Shown: one piece after another, positions 29,994-32,532 of the stretch
Position numbering within the stretch: the stretch's first letter is position 1
How the letters are laid out: each line of letters begins with the position of its first letter
DNA from: DATBDE01 sp036270095
Lineage (GTDB): Bacteria; Actinomycetota; Thermoleophilia; Solirubrobacterales; Solirubrobacteraceae
DNA: 32,532 nt
Direction of reading: 5' to 3'
Assembly: GCA_036270095.1 (NCBI GenBank)
Contig: DATBDE010000016.1
Coordinates: 1-32,532 of the forward strand
Position numbers and translations under genes: made by a program
The notes under the pieces: model-generated
Databases searched by the model: none
Told to the model about the DNA's origin: nothing
Seen by the model: the letters and a program-made list of their open reading frames with translations, nothing else

Positions 29994-30631
29994 GGCGTCA
30001 GCGTCGCGCTCTCCTGCTGGCCGGCGTCGGTCCAGGTCAGGCTGGTGCCGTTCAGGGTCAGGGAGGCGGGTTCGATCCCCAGGCCGTGGTCGAGCACCGC
30101 GAAGCCGTCGGCGTCGCCCTTCTGGACCTCGCGCTGCCGAATGCCCTCGTCCTCGTCGAGAGGGAACTGCTCGTACACCCACGCCGCCGCACCCCGGGCG
30201 TTGACGGCGAGCGCCGTGAGCTTGAGCGTGTTGAAGTCCTCGGCCGACGTGTTGTAGGCCTGCTTGTGGCCGGTGGCGACGTTCAGGACGGTCGGGTGCA
30301 GCGTGCCGAGGTCCTCGCCGGCGTGGCCGATCACAGCGAACAGGACGTAGCTGCCGTTCGTCGCAATTCGCCTGCTGACGTAGTCCTTGGGGTCGTTGCC
30401 GTCGACGCGGTAGCGGTGGCCGTTGGAGCGCCCGCAGATGAAGTAGCGGACCTCTCGCGTGCCGGCCGGGTCGCCGACCCGGTAGAGCCGGGCCGTAGGG
30501 GTCTGAGCGATGAGCTTCTCGCCACTGGCGGCGCAGCGGTCGCCGGAGGCAGCGGCCGAACCGCACGACGAGCAGGCCAGGATCGCCAGGGCGGCGAGGG
30601 AGAAGGGCGCCAAGCGCGGAGGGAGGTTCAT
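29990..30631 (-). CDS. Putative lipoprotein of unknown function
   Basis: The 213-aa protein from ATG 30631 begins MNLPPRLAPFSLAALAILAC, a short basic start and hydrophobic stretch ending in a lipobox-like ILAC with lipidated Cys at 20; a second Cys follows three residues on. The mature part has beta-strand-like segments with two more Cys (in DRCAAS and YFICGRS) that could form a disulphide, and repeated phrases such as RLYRVGDPAGTREVRYF suggest a beta-propeller-like or WD-like surface. No known domain is recognised. A GTG at 30664 would add 11 residues. The stop overlaps the helicase stop. It follows a PxKF-domain remnant on the same strand. Confidence 0.65.
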   Translation of the reverse strand: MNLPPRLAPFSLAALAILACSSCGSAAASGDRCAASGEKLIAQTPTARLYRVGDPAGTREVRYFICGRSNGHRYRVDGNDPKDYVSRRIATNGSYVLFAVIGHAGEDLGTLHPTVLNVATGHKQAYNTSAEDFNTLKLTALAVNARGAAAWVYEQFPLDEDEGIRQREVQKGDADGFAVLDHGLGIEPASLTLNGTSLTWTDAGQQESATLTP

Positions 30632-30670
30632 GCCCTCCGTACCGGCGCCGGCCGGCGGAGTCACCCCGGC

Positions 30671-30684
30671 GTGAGGCCCCTCAC
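30671..30684 (-). terminator. Small perfect inverted repeat downstream of the PxKF remnant
   Basis: GTGAGG and CCTCAC form a perfect inverted repeat with two central C; as RNA it would be a 5-bp stem with a 4-nt loop. It overlaps the TGA stop of the minus-strand frame at 30681. No T-tract, so termination is uncertain. Confidence 0.3.
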
Positions 30685-31262
30685 ACGGGTTGCGCTACTT
30701 GCCGATCGTGGTGGCCTCGGTCTTCGTGGTCGTGGTTGTCGTCCCTGGGATTGCTGACCGTGACGGCGACGGCGGCGGCCCCGATGGGGAACTTGGCGAC
30801 CTTCCAGCCGTACGGGAACTGGTCGCCGCCGGCCTGGTAGGCATGCACTGCGGTGCCAGCGTCTGCGCCCCCGCTGACCGAGAACGTGACGCGGCACGCC
30901 GAGGCCAGGGCGGCGGCTTCCGCGTCGGACATCCGGGTGCCGTTGACGTCGGCCAACACGATCTTGATCGGCGACGTGGCCGCGGCCTTGGCCTTCACCC
31001 CAGGGGAGAAGAAGCCCAGGATCTGGTAGCCGACGGTGTAGTAGAGCACGGCGCTGCCGAGGTTGCCGGCGTTGTCGGTGGCGTGGCAGGTCACCGTGTG
31101 GTCGCCGGCGGTGCTGGTGTCGATGGCGCCGCAGCCCTGGGTGGCCACACCCGAGCTGGCGTCGGTCGCGTGCGGCACCGCGGTGACCCCGGTTTGATGC
31201 AGCGTGATCGCCCCGGCCGGGGTGATCGCCGGCGCCGGCGTCGGTGCGGTGCCGTCGGTCAA
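30681..31262 (-). pseudogene. C-terminal remnant of a secreted Ig-like/PxKF-domain protein
   Basis: The open frame encodes 193 aa from a TTG at 31262. It contains an Ig-like segment (GVTAVPHATDASSGVATQGC... DHTVTCHATDNAGN, about 25-72) and then a PxKF-type domain (YQILGFFSPGVKAKAAATSP through GDQFPYGWKVAKFP, about 79-165), finishing in a His/Asp-rich tail. Such domains sit at the C-terminus of long exported proteins, yet no signal peptide or upstream domains are found: an in-frame TAA occurs 10 codons before the TTG. A neighbouring frame just upstream reads ADVKVSNTCGKQL, which could be the preceding part after a one-base frameshift. Treated as a decayed or truncated gene; expression is doubtful. 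Confidence 0.6.
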
Positions 31263-31272
31263 GCTGTTTCCC

Positions 31273-31303
31273 GCAGGTATTCGAGACTTTTACGTCTGCC
31301 TGC
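31273..31303 (+). promoter_or_regulatory. Two-stem hairpin in the 5' region of the M23 peptidase gene
   Basis: GCAGG (31273-31277) pairs with CCTGC (31299-31303) and inside it AGAC (31284-31287) pairs with GTCT (31294-31297) around ttttac. It lies about 47 nt before the ATG. It may be a leader structure or the decayed start of the PxKF gene. It does not match the ydaO (c-di-AMP) riboswitch pattern known before actinobacterial wall hydrolases. Confidence 0.25.
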
Positions 31304-31349
31304 AAGAGAAAGTGCGGAACTTCGCCTGCAGGATCTCGACCATGTTGGA

Positions 31350-32345
31350 ATGCGGGAAGGAATCCGGCTCCTGCTCGCGACGGCGGTCGTCGTCGCCAGC
31401 GCCGCGTTCGTCGCCGCGCCGGTCGCCGGCGCGCGCCCTCAGCACCCCGTGACCGGGCCGAACCCGCCCGGCGGCGGCGCCGCGGCCCCCGACGGCGAGG
31501 GCGGCAGCCTGGCCGGCGACAACCGTTTGGGCCGCGCGCTCGTGCGTACGTTCCGGGTGGCGCCGCACTCGGTCGTGCAGGGCTCGGCGACGCGGTTCAC
31601 GTTGCGGGTCTCGGCCCCGAAGCCGGGGCTGCGGGCACGGGTCGAGCTGCGTCGCGGGAACGGCAAGGTGATCCGCGTTTCGCTCGGTCGCATCCGCGCC
31701 GGCCACGCCGTGCGCGTGCGCTGGGCCGGCACCGACGCGCTCGCGCCCGGCAACTACGTCGCCCGCCTCGTGGTCGTGGACCGATACGGCGACATCGCGC
31801 GCGCGGTGGGGATCGCGCGCCATGCTCGCCTCCGGGTCGTCGCGCCGGCGCCCCCGCCGCCTCCGCCCACGCCGGCTCCGGCGCCCGCCCCGGCTCCGGC
31901 GCCCACGCCGCCGACGCCCACCGGCGACACCGCCTTCCCGGTCGCCGGCCCGCACGACTACGGCGGCCCCGACAGCCGCTTCGGCGCCGGCCGCGCCGGC
32001 CACATCCACCAGGGCCAGGACGTCGCTGCCGCCGAGGGCACCCCGCTGGTCGCGCCGCGGCCGGGCACGATCACCACCGTCGACTACCAGGCCAGCGGCG
32101 CCGGCTACTACGTCGTCGAGGCCGACGCGGACGGCACACACTGGTACGCGTTCATGCACCTCGAGGGGGGGTCGACCGCGGTCACCGAGGGCGAGCAGGT
32201 CGGCGTTGGCCAGCGCCTGGGCTCAGTCGGCGCGACCGGCGATGCGACCGGGCCGCACCTGCACTTCGAGGAGTGGATCGGCCCTTGGCAGGACGGCGGC
32301 CACCCGGTCGACCCGCTGCCGCTGCTGAAGAGCTGGGACCACTAG
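31350..32345 (+). CDS. Secreted M23 family metallopeptidase (LytM-like)
   Basis: The 331-aa protein starts with a signal peptide (about 1-28, MREGIRLLLATAVVVASAAF, ending AGA). Residues about 70-165 form a beta-rich Ig/FlgD-like domain with VRVRWAGTDALAPGNY. A proline-alanine linker follows (about 166-195). The C-terminal LytM domain has HIHQGQDVAAAEGTP with the His and Asp zinc ligands (H-x3-D pattern) and GPHLHFEEW with the catalytic and metal His pair. It should cut peptidoglycan cross-bridges or act on cell-wall proteins outside the membrane. ATG 31350 is chosen because the signal peptide begins there; the open frame continues upstream without a signal. Last protein gene before tRNA-Phe. 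Confidence 0.88.
   Translation: MREGIRLLLATAVVVASAAFVAAPVAGARPQHPVTGPNPPGGGAAAPDGEGGSLAGDNRLGRALVRTFRVAPHSVVQGSATRFTLRVSAPKPGLRARVELRRGNGKVIRVSLGRIRAGHAVRVRWAGTDALAPGNYVARLVVVDRYGDIARAVGIARHARLRVVAPAPPPPPPTPAPAPAPAPAPTPPTPTGDTAFPVAGPHDYGGPDSRFGAGRAGHIHQGQDVAAAEGTPLVAPRPGTITTVDYQASGAGYYVVEADADGTHWYAFMHLEGGSTAVTEGEQVGVGQRLGSVGATGDATGPHLHFEEWIGPWQDGGHPVDPLPLLKSWDH
31872..31907 (+). repeat. Two tandem 18-bp units encoding the Pro/Ala linker
   Basis: Units 31872-31889 and 31890-31907 are identical at 16 of 18 bases and encode part of a PAPAPAPAPAP linker. Such units can vary in number by slippage, altering linker length between Ig-like and peptidase domains. Confidence 0.6.
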
Positions 32346-32369
32346 CCAGTAGCTAGCCTTGTGCCCCGG

Positions 32370-32442
32370 GGCGAGATAGCTCAGCTGGTAGAGCACACGA
32401 CTGAAAATCGTGGTGTCCCCGGTTCGAGTCCGGGTCTCGCCA
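32370..32442 (+). tRNA. tRNA-Phe (anticodon GAA)
   Basis: A complete 73-nt cloverleaf can be folded: acceptor GGCGAGA/TCTCGCC with discriminator A, D stem GCTC/GAGC, anticodon stem CACGA/TCGTG with loop CTGAAAA (GAA at 32403-32405), variable loop GTGTC, and T stem CCCGG/CCGGG with loop TTCGAGT. CCA is not encoded. It lies 24 bp behind the M23 gene on the same strand. Confidence 0.97.
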
Positions 32443-32479
32443 TCCATGAAAGGCCTGCACAAGGCGGTGTTGGCAACGC

Positions 32480-32494
32480 GCCCGTGGGGCTTTT
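32480..32494 (+). terminator. Intrinsic terminator candidate after tRNA-Phe
   Basis: GCCC and GGGC pair around GTG and are followed by TTTT (32491-32494). A longer alternative pairs AAAGGCC (32449-32455) with GGCCTTT (32497-32503). Either could end the tRNA transcript. Nothing else is seen to the window's end at 32532. Confidence 0.45.
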
Positions 32495-32532
32495 CGGGCC
32501 TTTTCAGCGCCCTCGCGCGGGCATGGTGTGGG

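Noticed and set aside
31230..31349. ydaO/c-di-AMP riboswitch before the M23 peptidase
   Set aside because: The conserved blocks of that riboswitch cannot be found; only a simple hairpin is present.
32223..32462. Minus-strand frame reading GETRTRTGDTTIFSRVLYQLSY
   Set aside because: This is the known spurious translation of the antisense of tRNA-Phe plus the end of the M23 gene.

Overview
The window is a gene-dense, high-GC stretch of bacterial chromosome, read as an actinobacterium and most likely of the Thermoleophilia/Solirubrobacterales type. The basis is the fused biotin carboxylase-BCCP alpha subunit, a LAL-type LuxR regulator, stand-alone NHEJ-type ligase and polymerase modules, glucosylglycerate genes, secreted proteins with Ig-like and PxKF domains, and many genes whose -10-like hexamer lies only 6-13 nt before the start codon, as expected for leaderless mRNAs. 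The lineage is an inference from gene content; no marker gene here settles it. I see no insertion sequence, prophage, CRISPR array or attachment site, and no gene-free stretch longer than about 120 bp.

Layout. 49-3783 (+): acyl-CoA carboxylase alpha subunit, then a DUF485 protein overlapping an ActP-like acetate symporter. 3817-4293 (+): GNAT acetyltransferase. 4299-11141 (-): a tightly packed run, in transcription order HAD dehalogenase, MBL hydrolase, LAL regulator, a 59-aa protein, FAD-linked oxidoreductase, VOC protein and a degenerate MBL protein. 11192-13233 (+): sucC-sucD. 13245-15278 (-): secreted polysaccharide deacetylase. 15386-18658 (+): PHP-type tyrosine phosphatase, PLP aminotransferase, secreted GH-A-like glycosidase. 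18676-20949 (-): LysR regulator, MntR-like DtxR-family regulator and rpiA, the last apparently starting at CTG. 21022-22123 (+): a 47-aa membrane microprotein and an ATP-dependent DNA ligase. 22120-23265 (-): LigD-type polymerase. 23280-25965 (+): glycerate kinase, alpha/beta hydrolase, AlkZ-like glycosylase. 25940-27692 (-): gpgS followed by a HAD phosphatase, giving glucosylglycerate. 27714-29993 (+): MrfA-like helicase. 29990-31262 (-): a PxKF-domain remnant and a lipoprotein. 31350-32345 (+): secreted M23 peptidase. 32370-32442 (+): tRNA-Phe.

How the genes may work together. Acetate uptake (ActP), an acyl-CoA carboxylase and succinyl-CoA synthetase cover acetate and acyl-CoA metabolism. 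The ligase, polymerase, AlkZ-like glycosylase and MrfA-like helicase all lie within 9 kb and could form a double-strand-break and crosslink repair neighbourhood. GpgS, its presumed phosphatase and a glycerate kinase connect to glucosylglycerate and 3-phosphoglycerate. The deacetylase, PHP phosphatase, GH-A glycosidase and M23 peptidase act on or regulate the cell surface.

Most notable: a 21-bp intergenic region with overlapping, oppositely facing -10 elements between gpgS and the helicase; a CTG start for rpiA overlapping the regulator's stop; a Shine-Dalgarno plus in-frame ATG inside the carboxylase at its BCCP domain; stop codons reused as -10 elements; and an unannotatable-by-length 47-aa membrane protein with its own leaderless promoter.
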